NCBI RefSeq assembly: GCF_000471905.2 | Contig: NW_006495044.1 | Span: 4,088,207 to 4,152,206 of the forward strand | DNA length: 64,000 bases | From: Amborella trichopoda | Taxonomy: Eukaryota; Streptophyta; Magnoliopsida; Amborellales; Amborellaceae | Reading direction: 5' to 3' | In this document: positions 33,361-45,362 of the stretch, piece by piece | Layout of the letters: each line of letters opens with the position of its first letter | Position numbering within the stretch: position 1 is the first letter of the stretch | Made by a program: the position numbers and the translations under genes | The notes under the pieces: model-generated | Database searches by the model: none | What the model was told of the DNA's origin: nothing | Seen by the model: only the letters and a program-made list of their open reading frames with translations

Positions 33361-35754
33361 TGTTATAGGATATTTTTCGATAGTTGTATTCTCGGTGCGA
33401 ATCAGAAGGAAGTCAGTCGCAACCTAGGCCTACAAGTACCAAAATGCCTGTGAACTACAAAACCACTGATTGAATAATGCCTGATTTTTTTGTGAATTTT
33501 GAAAGGTGTCAGATTTGTCCCAAAGGCATATGGGGGTAGAATTTGACTCCCTAAGAACACCTATAATGATTCGTCATGATCTGACGAAGCTAAAGTAGAT
33601 CAAACGAAAAATCAGTTTTCAAATTTGGCTCCTAGCATGCTAAAAACGTGCCTCATAACTACATACCTATTATCAGGGTCTCAGATGAACATCATACTGC
33701 TTCCATGGGATTCAAAAGGTCTGAAAATCAAATTTCAACTCAATCGGGTGCTTCTGGACCATTCTAGGGCCAATTTACCCAAAAATGGTAGGTTTTACAC
33801 TATTCTAGTGCACCCTTTCCATTTTGTAAATTCAGGATCATCTTCCAAGTTCTCCGTTTTAAGCCCGACCTAGCCTAAATTTCAAAAGGTCATTCGCCTT
33901 GTCAACGCGCACGTTTTGGTCTATGGCATAGCCCGAGACGAAAGAAAATCTAGAGAGAAGTTGCATAAAGAACTCATGCATTACAAATTTTTGAAAGAAA
34001 GAGACTCCTTTGATAGAGTGGCCATTTCACGAAACCCCTACCTCAAATTGCTTGAAAACAGGTCCTTTGCAACCATGACGTCAATGGCATCGAGTTGAGG
34101 TAAAGATCAAGCGAGATACAAGACCAAAGAAACCGTATTTTGAGGTTACAAAAGAGGACATTTTCAGGGGACCAGAATCCCGTACTCCGGCAACTTCGCC
34201 AATTCGAAAAGTGACAATCTAACAACCAAATCGAGAAATTTTTATCATGAAATAATCGTGACAGCTTCCCTATCAATTTATGATAAAAAGATCGACCCAA
34301 AGCATCAAAGATTGGACAAGATCGAGCATTCAAGATTGCAAGTTTATCATCTTTCGCTGGATTTCAAAAGGGATCGAAACCTCAATTCAAGGATCAAATT
34401 ATAGGTCAAAAATATCGTCTTGTCAAGATCATCACTTTTACAACATTATTTTTATCAAAAAGGCTGCTGGAAGTGCTCGAAAAAGGCTCAGAATGATGAT
34501 CATGGTCTATGGAGTCTTTTTGGGGACCATCCGGTCATTTTCATGATTCTAGGTGGTGTCATTTTGCCTAAAAAATGGGATTTATTATTTATTATAGAAA
34601 AGTGTAATTTTTGACAATTTGGTTTGATTTTAGTCATCCGCTCTGGTTTTAAGGGTATGATATGTAAGCACCTTATGCTCATTTGTAACCCTAAGTTCAA
34701 AAGGTTGGAAAAATTAATGAGATGCATTGAGCTTCCCTTTTAGTTTGTGATTTTTTTTACTCTATCTTCTTCACCCCAAAGAGATGAGAGAGAAAACTTT
34801 CACCCATCGAGGATTACCCCTAGAACCTTCCACTTCCACCCTAAAACCCCTCATATCCAACTTAGAGCCTTCCACTTCCAACCTAGAACCCCTCACGCCC
34901 AACTTAGAAGCCTTCACTCCCATCTTTCATAGTCCCTACCCCATACACCTTAGGGATACTTTCCAAAGTCCCTAGTCTATAAGCTCTAATCTTACACCCT
35001 CACTTCCACCCCAACGACTCAACCAACATTGAGGGATACATCAAGAAGACTAGGACAAACCTAGGCCTCAGTCCGGACCCACGATCCACACTAAGTAAAT
35101 GACCTTACCCTCCTTCTCTCTCCTCTTTCTCCTTCTCTCTCTCTCTTTATCTCTTCTCTCTCTCTCTTTATCTCTTCTCTCACTCATAGCCCATCGAACC
35201 AGGGGCTAAGCCATCGATCCCTCTCTTCTCTCTCTTTCTATCCATTTCTCTCTTTCTCTTTCTCTTTCTCTTTATTTCTTCTCTTTCTTTTTCTCTCTTA
35301 CTCTGTTTCTCTCTTCTCTCTCTTTCTTTATCTCTCTTTCTCTCTTCTCTCCCTCTCTCATACCCCATCGGACCGGGGACTAAGCCCTCGGTCCCTCTCC
35401 TCTCTCTCTTTCTTCTCTTCTCTCTCTTCTCTCTTCTCTCTCTCTCTCATACCCCATCGGACCAGGGGCTTAGCCCCCGGTCCTTCTTTTCTCTCTCTGT
35501 TTCTCTCTTCTCTCTCTTTCTCTTTCTCTTTTGCTCTTCTATCTCTCTCATACCCCATTGGATCGGGGGCTAAGTCCCCGGTCCCTCTCTTCTCTCTCTT
35601 TCTTTCTCTTTCTTTCTCTTTCTCTCTCGTTCTCTCTTCTCTCTCTCTCTCTCATACCACATCAGACCTGGGGCTAAGCCCCTAGTCCCTCTCTTCTCTC
35701 TCTCTCGCTTTCTCTCTTCTCTAACTCTTTCTTTCTCTTTTTCTCTCTTCTCTC
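33361..35754 (+). repeat. Plus-strand LTR of element E, first part
   Basis: It starts TGTTATAGGATATTTTTCG, matching the family's LTR start, right after the PPT. The following 1.4 kb is U3-like and diverged, with no coding frame. At 34780-34960 short units with CCTAGAACC and CTTAGAGCCTTCCACTTCC repeat. From 35100 it becomes the CT-rich palindromic minisatellite, where element C interrupts it. The sequence seems to resume at 55425. Confidence 0.6.
35100..35754. repeat. CT-rich minisatellite with palindromic units (left part)
   Basis: Five units of about 90-165 bp, each CATACCCCATCGGAC then a near-palindrome of the form GGGGGCTAAGCCCCC, then CGGTCCCTCTC and CT-rich filler. Palindromes stand at about 35200, 35365, 35458, 35556 and 35663. 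Two further units lie at 55502-55635, on the other side of element C. Confidence 0.85.
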
Positions 35755-36475
35755 TAGTTAGATGCCTCGATCTCGCTCCTAGGTCAAGATGACCTGGTGG
35801 CACGTGTCTCGGATTTCAAGGGGAACCAGGGACTTGAGACCACTCTCTTAGGAACCTTATTACAAAACAAGGGTAGGCACACCAGTTGGTGAGAGAAGAA
35901 TTTAATGTGAGGCGGGACACACCTCACCTGGGTCCGAGACTCAGTCGGGCTGACTCGCTCGGGTGCCCCCTTAGATCACGATGGAAAGCCCCTCAGTCCT
36001 ACAATTGGTTCGAAATCGCCTCTCTTGACCTGTACTCTTCTGTTTCTGCAATCACACACACACGTTTAATTTACAAGACAAGTGGGCCTAGGGACCCCAC
36101 CTTATCTTTAGGCAAATGCACACAAGCATGCGCATTCATGAAAGAAAGGGAAGGAATGAGATAAAGAAAGGGGTGATAAGAGGAGAAGGGAGAAATAGAA
36201 TAGAGGGAAGAGAAGAGAAGAAAGAGAAATTTGACCAGGTGGCTAGACTGACACAGTAGCTAGACCAGTACGGTGATTGACCTGGCGTGGTAGCAAGACG
36301 GGCACGGTAACTCGGACTAGCATGGCGACAATACTACTTGATGACAGAACCAACATCGACCAGCCTGACATAATGGCTAACTTGTCATGGCAGTAAGATG
36401 GGCACGATAACTCAGACCGAAACAACGACATTACTACTCGACGATGGGACTACCCTGACAGTGCTAGTCTTAGCA

Positions 36476-37130
36476 TCCCTTGGTCAAACAAAAGAGGAAG
36501 AAAAGAAGAAGAGAGAGAAGAAAGAAGAAAGAAAAGAGAAAAAAGAGAAGAGAGGAGAAAGAAGAGAAATAAGAGAAGAAGAAAATAGAAGGAGAGAGAA
36601 GAAAAGAATAGAAGAGAAGTGAAGAGAGAAGAAGAGGAAAAAGAGAGAATAGAAGAGAGAGAGAGAGAGAAGAAGAGACAAAGAAAGAGAAAAAGAGAAC
36701 AGAAGAGAAGAGGAGAAGAAAGAGAATAAGGAAAGGAAAGAGAAGAGAAAATAAGAGAGAAGAAAAAGAGGAGATGAAGAGAAGAGAAGAGAGAAGAAGA
36801 AGAGAAGAAAAGAGGAGAAAATTGTAGAAAAAGAAGAGAAGATAAGAGGAGAAAGATAGAAGAGAAAGAAAGAAAGAGAAATGAGAGAGGAGAGAATAAA
36901 GAAAAGAGAGGAAGAAGAAAAATAGAGAGAGATGAGAGAAGGGAAAATAGAGATGAGAAAGAACCGAGAGAAGAGGGCAAATGGAAGAGAGAGAGAGGAG
37001 AGAAGAGAAAAGAGAGAGAAGGAAGAAGAAAATGGAAAGAGAAGAGAGAAGAGAGAGAAAAGAGAAAAGAGAAAAGAAAAAGAAGAGAGATAAGAGAGAA
37101 GAAGGAAGAGATGTGAGAAAAAAGAGAAAC
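36476..37130. repeat. GA-rich (CT-rich on minus) tract in 3' LTR C
   Basis: About 650 bases are almost pure purine on the plus strand. The equivalent tract in the 5' LTR is 52066-52742. On the minus strand, the transcribed one, it would be a pyrimidine-rich leader. Long Ser/Leu/Phe frames (up to 310 codons) are by-products of this composition. Confidence 0.9.
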
Positions 37131-37380
37131 ATGGATGATGATAGGGTTCCTTCGTCCATGACAGATGAGAGAGAAAGGGGAGGAATCATGGATGGCGATG
37201 AGGTCCTGCCATCCATGACTAAGGAGAGAGAAGAAAGACAAAATCATAGACGGCGTCTGCCGTCCATAACAAAGGGACTCAGACATGACCCAGCCCGCCA
37301 CTTGGGAAAGGGCCCGATTTAATATCTTTATCAGAGAATAGGGGAAGAAATGTTGTGCACGACGATGAGCATCACCGTGC
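37130..37380. repeat. Hairpin-unit array in 3' LTR C (3-4 units)
   Basis: Units at 37130, 37188 and 37247 and a variant at 37357 have the form CATGGATGG...CCATCCATGAC, each able to fold on itself. The partner LTR carries eleven. Confidence 0.8.
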
Positions 37381-38865
37381 ACAACATGAGGGAAGAGGAA
37401 CTTTGACAGAGGCCCGGCCCACCACTCGGGTTAAGGACCGGCTCACTGTGCATATTCCAAGAGAAGAGGATGTCGCGCTCGATGATGGTACTGCCACGCA
37501 TGACTGGAGAGGAGAGAGAAAGAAAAGAATAGAGAGTGAAAAGAAAAGACGGAGATACGTTAGGAAAGAGATTAGAAAGAAAGGAAGGAAAGTGGAGGGG
37601 GAAGGAAGGGAGAGAAAGAAGATTACGAAAGAGAGAGAAAGGACTAAGGAAGAAGGAGGAATGAATGAGGAAAGAGAGCAGAGAGAAAGAGGAAAGAAGG
37701 GAAAGAAAGACACGCACGGTGGTAGCCTGCTGCCATGCATCTTGAGAGAGGAGAGAGAGACAGAAAGAGGAAGAGAGAGAAAGCGAGAAGAGGAGAGAGA
37801 AAGAGAGAAGAGGAGAGAGAAAGAGAGAAGAGGAGAAGAGAGAGAAAGAAAGAAGAGGAGAGAAGAGAGGAGGAGAGAGAAAGTTACCTTCATTGAGGGG
37901 TACCAAACTTTTTTTCTCTCTCCTCCCTCTCTCTCCAAGACATGGCCCTCAATCTCAAAGCTAAATCTTAATTTTTACTCATCAGAAAACTGAAGGTTCT
38001 TTACAATGTGGCATAACATGATAGTTATAGACTTGGGCCTAAAACTTGGGTGGATGCCCAAAATTTGACCTAATCGATGATAATTACAATTTATTTGAAT
38101 TAAAATAAAATGTAAATATGGTTGCAAAATTATGGTTTTACCCCTGCCCAACAATACACGAAATTCTGAAACAATCCCTGTTGCACCCATGAAACGTGTG
38201 CGATTTTCCTAGCCCGATTCAGGGTTTTCCCAACACCCATTTGCCTAAAAGAGGATCACTTTCTTATTGGGCTTGGCATGACGATCAATTTGGTACTTCG
38301 AGCCACAGATCGTGTTTTTAAGCCACGATCACGCGACTTGAAGTTTGTATGAATCTAGGAAACTTTGGATCAATATTGTGCTCATTTCTTGATGTATCTA
38401 TTTGATTTCTTTGTTGAATTATACTAAGCATGCCATCACGATTGTATTGCAACAAATGCAGCTCGATTTCGTGCCCGAACGAAGATTTTGCCAACTTAGG
38501 TTTTTTGCTGAAACTTGGATTCTGACGGCCGAAATTTACAACAACTTCGACATAAGGGTTTTCGACTATGCCAGATCCAATGGCGGTAGTCCCACAGTCA
38601 TTTTACGCACTGAAAATAAAGTTCCAGTTACGGGGTCCGTTTCAGGGTGCAAGAGATCAACTGTTTCTTTGTCTTTACTACCTTAGACATGTCGGATTGC
38701 GACAAAACTTGGAAAGTGGCCTTCTAGATTCCTTCGAAACATCTTCACCCATTCTGGGGCAATTCTGAGACTGTCAGGAATTCCACTGTATATCAGGGCT
38801 TTATTGACCGACCTCTCTTTTATTCCGCATCAGGGACCCAAGGTGCTGAAAAATGTTTTCAAACA

Positions 38866-38882
38866 GCTTGCCCCGCTGAATG
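38866..38882 (-). other. Polypurine tract of element C
   Basis: The minus strand reads CATTCAGCGGGGCAAGC directly before the LTR start TGTTTGAAAAC. It is conserved with A and E. Confidence 0.75.
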
Positions 38883-41510
38883 TTTTGCTTCGAGAGAAGT
38901 GAGAAGGACAACATTCAAAACATTTGCTTCGACTTTATTACTTTTTTCTTCCTAGCCACAAGACCACGTGAACGTCAAGGAGATATCCACGTAATGTTGT
39001 AACTAGGATGCTCAGACGTTTGGATGCATTTATTGCAGGTCCATCCATGGAGACTTTGGGGGAGAAGAGACTTGAGCTACTGGTGGGGGACATCTCATGG
39101 AGTGTCCATCATCCATGTCAAGAGCTCTTCTTGGGTTCCAACAACTGGGGGATTTTAAAAGATGTTAGACCCAGTTGGTCAGAATTCAAGCTTGTCTGGT
39201 AGTCGGGTGCCTTGCCTAAGGGCATTCTTCCCAATCAGTCAGGGTTTTTATGTCTTCTGGTGGTGGTCCATGTTTGAGGCTACGTTTTGGATAAAAAGCC
39301 AAGGAGCCCTTGGTGGGTGTGTGTGTTGCTACACCATGTTTGCTTTTTGACAAGCAGGGTACCTATATAGGCCCCATCCGCTCGGATCCAGTCGGGGGCT
39401 TTTTGTTGGCATGTCCTGAAAGTCTAGGCCTGTCGGCTAGGGAGGGGTTTAGCAAGGTGGCCTCTTAATGAGGCGTCACCCTGAAGTCTTTAGCAAGCGT
39501 TGACCTCGCTTTACAGTTATGAGCTTTTGGAGGCATCTTTGACTTGCCGTTGTGACTTTCTTCTTTTTGGTTGACTTCTTGGAAATGTGGTCCTTTAGCA
39601 TGGGACCCTAACCTGTCGTCTTAGCGATTCTTTTGACTCCTGGGTCCTTTCGTGATCGGACTCAGACTGTCATTCTTTCTGAAGCTCGTATTTTTTGGTC
39701 TGATATCAAGGCATTCTGACACCAAGGATTTTTCTTTTGAATGCGGGATGAAGCTGCCCATGAAGCGTGTGCTTCATCAATCTGCTTAGTGGTCCAAGCT
39801 CCCTTTGCGGGTTTTTGCTTGGACTTGGGAAGTGGTGCCGTAGAGAGGGTTTTCACTAACCTCCTTTTATTCGGGGCTCTTTTACCCATTACCTTTCGGC
39901 CATGTCCACCCTTATTCTTCCATTTTTACTCACAGTGCCCTTTCGGGTTTTCACCATGCTCGGGTTTTTCTTTTTACGGAACTCGCTTACTCATGGTTTC
40001 GTGACCATGCCCGTCCATCATTTTTACTAATGGTGTTCCCTTGTTCAGGTATACACCATGCCCGTTATTCCTTTTTTTTTTTCGTGAAGGCATGTTTAGG
40101 GTCATGCCTTCGGGACCTGTGTGAAGCCTTTTACGTCATGCGGCCATGATGTGCACTATAGTTTAAGGTTATATAGCTGGACCGTGGTGGAGATGGATGG
40201 CAGTCTATGGGGGCCATGAAGTGAGTATGGTGGTGGTTTGACTCACTTTGGGGAGATGACACGAGGCTGCCTATGAAAGATGGATGGTGAATGGATGGAA
40301 GGTGGAAAATGGTAACCCACTTGCTGACAGTGAGTATGGATGGCGGGATGGCTCGTCATTTGTGAGCTCGGGTAAAACTCACTAGGGAATGATGAATAGT
40401 AATGGATGGATTCACTAGGGAGCTATGAGGGTGGCGCGCGTACACAGACGGGTCGACTAGAGAAGGCGTGCGTGAAGACGCATGTAAAGGGCATGTGCGC
40501 ATGTGTGGGGGCGTGTTTAAGGTCATGCCTCCGAGACCTGGGCAAAGCAGTTTAACGACATGCAGCTAGGACGTGCACTATGGTTTAAGCTCATATAGCT
40601 TGGACTGTAGTTATGCAATTTAAAGTCATGCAGCTAAGACCATGCAGTTTAAGGTCGTGCAACTAGACCTTCTCTACAGTTTAAGGTCGTGTATTTTGGA
40701 CCACGGCTTTGAAGTTTAAAGTTATACAGCTAGGACCATGCAGTTTAAGGTCGTGCAACTAGACCTCCACTACAGTTTAAGGTCCTAAAGTTTGGACCAT
40801 GCAGTTTTAAGGTCGTGCATCTAGACCATTGTATGGATCGTCATGTAGGTGAAGCTCCATGGGGAATGGAGATCCGACTCCCTGGGGATAAAATGGTTGA
40901 GGCCATACACAAGCATAGGGCTCGGATGAAGATGGTGGCCTGACGAGGGTTGGCAAGTGGACTTCACTGGGGATTAGGGGGTGAGTGTGACTCCCTGGGG
41001 ATGAAGGGCAGTGGCATGCTCATTACTCCACTGGGGATGATAGGTTGGGGCACCGGTGTAATTCCTCTGAGGATAACAGTAGAACTCACACGGCGGTAGC
41101 CAGGCTTTGACACGTGCGATGCTAATGTGAACGACAACAACATGCACAACGCTAGCATGGGTGGTGGTAACATAGGTGCCACTAGAATGGGCGGCGGTAT
41201 CACACGTAGCACTAACATGGGCGTTGGTAACACATGCAGCGCTGACCTGAGTGATAATTGCTCGAACGGTGCAGAATGGTCTTTCACGCGCGGCATTAGT
41301 CACAAGCAACGTCAGTTACGCGCAGTGTGAGTCACAATTCGGGCCCGGCCCAGTCCCGATTCATTTGTCACTTGATGCTTGGGGTTTCATGGGCAGCAAT
41401 AACCTATTTTTGGGCTTCGGGCCTGAGCCCGACCCAGTCCGATGCATCATCATTTGGCCTTTAGGGATCTGACTGGCATTTTCACTTTGTTCGGGGCACT
41501 TCAGTGGAGC
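38883..41510 (-). other. Non-coding 3' region of element C
   Basis: Homologous to 4088-7040 of element A along its length, including the GTTTAAGGTCAT repeats at about 40130-40830. At 41121-41270 it has five exact 30-base units. No coding frame is supported. Confidence 0.7.
41121..41270 (+). repeat. Five 30-bp tandem units
   Basis: Units begin at 41121, 41151, 41181, 41211 and 41241, without length change, around the theme ACTAACATGGGCGGTGGTAA. The period is ten codons, and in the plus frame gives a Met-Gly-Gly-Gly-Asn decapeptide theme, but the surrounding frame is short (41127-41330). Confidence 0.75.
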
Positions 41511-41515
41511 ATCTG

Positions 41516-41528
41516 CTATGTAAGGGGG
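41516..41528 (+). promoter_or_regulatory. Degraded TATA box ahead of antisense unit of C
   Basis: CTATGTAAGGGGG matches the position and flanks of TATAAAAGGGGG in element A, with the box changed to TATGTAA. In both elements the next bases include a repeated TTTTACC / GGTAAAA pair. Confidence 0.4.
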
Positions 41529-41559
41529 TAACCCCCTTTTCATCGTTTTACCGAAGGTA

Positions 41560-42715
41560 AAACGACATGAGTTCAGTGAGAGAGAGTGGGAGCTCTCTGG
41601 CTAAGGAATTCCGATGAGAACACAGAGCACATAGGCAGTTGTTGGAAGTCCGACGAGCTATGAGAAACTCTGGCAGAACTCTCGCAAGGGGGTTGCAGTG
41701 GTCAGGCGAGCATCACTATTGCCAAGGTGAAGAAAACAGAGGGTTTTTCGGGGTGTGTTGGGATTCCGGCAGTGGTTCTAGGATACCGAAGGAGTGAGAA
41801 AATAGAGACCAAGGGTGTAGCAGAGGCCTTTCATAGGCTTCCGACAGTTTTCTGATGGTGTGGATGTAGGGAAAAGGTTCTCCAATAGGTTTTCGATGAG
41901 TGGAGGAGTTCTCTGGTGAGTCCCAGCTAGCGAAAGGAGTTTCCCTGTGAGAGACTGAAGAGTTTCAGGAATAGTGATGATCGGGGAAAGCGAAGGGTCT
42001 CAGGCAACCAAAGGGTCACAGGAATTGAAGGGTCGTCGGGAGTTGAAGGGACATAAGCAACTGAAAGGCCATGGGAACTAGGCACGAGTAACCGAAGAGA
42101 CACAGGGAACCCAAAAGTCATGGGCAACTGGATAGTTCCTTGGGAGATGAAGGGTCACAGGGAATTTGAATAGTTGCTAGGAGACGAGGGCTCAAAGGGC
42201 ATCTGATCGGTCAAAGGTTAACTCATGCGGCGAAAGATTGCACATGCGCTTGCGGCGGTAACCTTGCCCCCTGCACCCACTGGGTGATCTTTTCATGGAC
42301 AGCGGCAAGTCGTGCCCGCCTATGGTCATGCTCGGCGATGAGTTGCGCACGACGATGATTGCGAACGACGTTAAGTCATGTGCGACGATGATCATGCATC
42401 GCACTAGGTTGTGTGCGGTGATGATCATGTATGGCACTGAGTCGTGCGCGGTGATGATCATGCACGGTGTTAAGTCATGTGTGACACTAGTCACGCTCAA
42501 CGATGACTTGGTTAGGCAAAGGGTGGAGACCAATGGTAAGGCTAGGCTTATGAAGTCTGTTGGAAGCCAAGTCCTCCAACACAACTATGAACTCCATGTT
42601 GTTCTGTGGAAGGGTACTCACTGTGAAGAGGGCATGCTCTCCATCATAGGCATGTTCCTTGCTAGAAGGGTCTGCTTTGTACGTCTTATAAACTCGATCT
42701 AAAACCCTTCTGCCT
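41560..42715 (+). pseudogene. Antisense unit of element C, replaced by tandem repeats
   Basis: The start (GAGAGAGTGGGAGCTCTCTGGC near 41580, split by one base from the A version) matches the A unit, but no long frame survives. 41950-42190 holds about ten units of 20-24 bp with the theme AGGGAACTGAAGGGTCA, and 42330-42500 five units of about 32 bp with GATGATCATGCACGG. Only 42295-42702 is open (135 codons), through the second array. The ORF function is certainly lost. Confidence 0.5.
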
Positions 42716-43087
42716 TTTTTGTTGTGAGAGCGCTTTTGGCCTGCAACTGTCCTCTTTTCGTCAGATGCGGAAGAGACACTCTGGCGCGGCTACTCTCTTT
42801 TGTTCTGATGCGACAGCAAAATTTTGGCCTGTAACTGTCGTCTTTTCCTCAGATGCAAGAGCAGCACTCCGATGTAGCTACTCTCTTTTCTTCTGATGCG
42901 AGAGCAATACTGCATGATAGATTTGTAATCTCCCTAATAATGGGCTTTTTGGCTTGTAATTCCTTCTTATGCAATAAAAAGAGTTAAACTTTGTTTGGAC
43001 TGTCTTGCTTCTTTTTCTTTCCCTCTTTTTGCCTTCTTTTTATTCTTACTTCCTTTTTGCTGGATATTGAGTCTTTTGAGAGCGTAT
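42716..43087. other. 3' end of antisense unit of C, with an 88-bp tandem duplication
   Basis: Two copies of an 88-bp unit begin TTTTGGCCTG at 42734 and 42822. After them comes T-rich DNA with an AATAAA at 42971-42976. It ends tail-to-tail with the integrase stop. Confidence 0.65.
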
Positions 43088-44300
43088 CAAGGATAATACT
43101 TCTTTAGGTATCCCCCATTAAAGGGGGGCATCGCCTCCTCTCCATCAGGATGTGCTAGTATGTAAGCACCATTTGGTGAGACTTTCTTGACTATGAAGGG
43201 ACCTTCCCATTTAGGTTCAAACTTCCTTTGCACCGCCCATGCATAACAATCAGCCTTTTGACGGCTAGAACCAGATCCCCATGGGCGAATGAGCAGACTT
43301 TGACTAACTTGTCAAAGGCCCTCTTCATTCTACCCTGGTTGAGTTTGAGATTCTGCTGAGCTTCTAACCTCTTTTCATCGAGTGCATCTAATTCTTGTTA
43401 ACAAAGCTTGACTCTCTCATCTTCGGTCAGTCCTTGATGTATGACGACATGCAACGAGGCGAGTTGAATCTCAAGGGGTAAAACTGCTTCATCCCCATAG
43501 ACTAAGGAATAAGGAGTGGAATCGGTGGCATTTCGCATGGTAGTACGATAGGCCGGCAGTGCTTCAGGAAGCTTCTCATGCCAGTTCTTTTTTGTTTTTT
43601 GTACTGACTTCCTTAAAATGTTGTACAAGGTCTTATTGAAAGCCTCAACAAAGCCATTCGCCCGAGGGTGGTACATGGTTGAATATTTCCACTCGAAACC
43701 GAACTGGTTAACTAAGCGATCAATGTGATGACTTATAAATCGAGGGTCATTGTTAGACATAATCCGGTCAGGCACCCCAAACCGGTATATGATGTGATGG
43801 CGCATGAAGTTGGCCACTGTAGCCCCTGGAACTTTCCTGAGGGGGACCGCTTCATCCCACTTAGAGAAATAATCTGTTGCCACTAGAATAAAGACATGAC
43901 CCATTGCAGAAGGAGGGTTGATAGATCCTACAATGTGCAAACCCCATTGTGAAAATGGCTATGATGCCACTGTATGGTGTAAGGCCTCTGGAGGCTAATG
44001 TATGAGGTTCGAGTGCATTAGGCACACTTGGCACCTCTTGGCATAGTTTAAGGAGTCGGCAGCCATCAAAGGCCAATAGTACCCCAATCTGTGTATCCAT
44101 TCATAGAGCTTAAGGTCAGACTGATGCAATCCACATATGCCTAAATGTACTTCTTCCAACACCTTATCTGCCTCTTGTGTGTCTACACATCTAAGAAGAA
44201 TACTGTCAAAAGACCGTCTGAAGAGAGCATCTCCGTCAATGAGAGTGTACTTGGTAGACATTCGACGCACATTATTGCGCTCGGCACGATCTTCAGGCAG
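43088..44300 (-). pseudogene. Integrase of element C
   Basis: The N-terminal zinc-binding module (43995-44270) is readable: E-x-H-L-G-I-C-G-L-H and, after GYYWPLM, C-Q-V-C. The core (43398-43940) has the first Asp in ATDYFSKW and the Glu in FVEAFNK, but the second catalytic segment reads S-N-N-D-P-R-F, so the Asp is now Asn. The C-terminal domain lies in shifted frames down to YLKKYYP and stop at 43088. Compared with X, a different catalytic residue is lost. Confidence 0.85.
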
Positions 44301-44336
44301 TCTACCCTGCTTTATGAAATTAATGATGGGCCCTCT

Positions 44337-45125
44337 CTAATCGTCAACCCGCTCGATTTCTGCACATATGGGGTCGAAGAACTCCAATCCTTGTTTTTGA
44401 ACATCTGCTCCTTGGCTCTGTGTTATTTCTTGTTCAGCTTTAATAACCTCTACGGCTGATAGAAGTGCTCCGAATGGATAAGACGGGCACTTGGGAAAGA
44501 GGATTCTTTCATCATCTACGTTTACTTCGGTTCTCAGTTCGATGTGTCTCCACTCTGCTACCCAAACAAGTGTGGGCCCTGGTGAGGACAATTGAATGGT
44601 AGCTCTAAGTTTTGTGAGTGCATCAGCCTGCGAGTTTAATCTCCTAGGGATATGACTCAAGGATACAACATCAAATTGAGCCATATAAAATTTTGCGGTA
44701 CCATGATAGGGCTTAAGGGTGTCCTTTCTCACATCAGAGATCCCATTAAGCTGCTGAATGACCAACTCGGAGTTACCGAAGATATTGAGTTGTTTCTAGT
44801 CTAAATTGAAGGCTATCTCCAACCCAATTATAAGGGCCTGATACTTTGCCTCGTTATGGGAACCAGCCTCGGTGAGAGAGAAGCAAAGAGGAAGTACCCC
44901 TCCTTTCGGAGTCATCAATACCACTCTGGCACCTCCGCGATCAGATTGGAAGGCTCCATCGAAGTACATCTCCCATGCATGAGTAAGTTCTACACATAAT
45001 ACTTCTTCGTAAGGGAGGTCCCTTGATAAAGGAGATTCTGCCGCTACTGGATGTGCTACAAGAAAATCAGCCAAAGCTTGACCGTTGACAGCCTTTTGTG
45101 AGACATATGTGATGTTGAATTCCAT
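44337..45125 (-). pseudogene. Archaeal-type second RNase H of element C
   Basis: Two frames (44796-45125 and 44337-44765) separated by a stop. MYFDGA keeps the first catalytic Asp; NEAKYQA has Lys for the Glu; FGNSEL has Asn for the next Asp; SQADAL keeps the last Asp. Presence of this domain downstream of the RT-linked RNase H marks the Tat lineage. Confidence 0.85.
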
Positions 45126-45137
45126 CAGTAATAATGT

Positions 45138-45362
45138 TCACGTAGTAGGCTGTCCTGACAAGCATGAGCGTGTCATGAGAAATTTTACAGGGTCTTCTTT
45201 GGATATAAGCTTTACTTCATGACCGAGTAGGTAATAACAGAGCTTTGGTACCGCGAAGATTAAAGCTAGGCACTTCTTCTCTATAGGGGGATAATTCTTC
45301 TCGGCCCCTTGCATCCTTCGACTAAGATAGTATAACGCGATCACTTTCCCTTCAGCATTGTT
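45138..45362 (-). pseudogene. RT-linked RNase H of element C (part)
   Basis: 68 codons with ALYYLSRRMQGAEKNYPPIEK and L-I-S-x-x-D-P, the second half of the first RNase H. The first half lies at the end of the RT frame (LILYVNAVDESLGALLA). A shift and a stop around 45360 break the join. Confidence 0.8.

Larger units (their letters stand above)
35755..38865 (-). repeat. 3' LTR of element C
   Basis: 3111 bp. It matches 51332-55424 from TAGTTAGATGCC to TTCAAACA, with two large differences: only three or four hairpin units (37130-37380) against eleven in the partner, and a gap of about 475 bp at ACTTCGACA (38547), where the partner has 54650-55122. It contains a GA-rich tract at 36476-37130 and another at 37500-37890. 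Confidence 0.85.

Noticed and set aside
36450..37906. Ser/Leu/Phe-rich minus-strand ORFs of 188-310 codons
   Set aside because: They follow from CT-rich sequence in LTR C. The other strand gives Arg/Glu/Lys-rich frames of like size.
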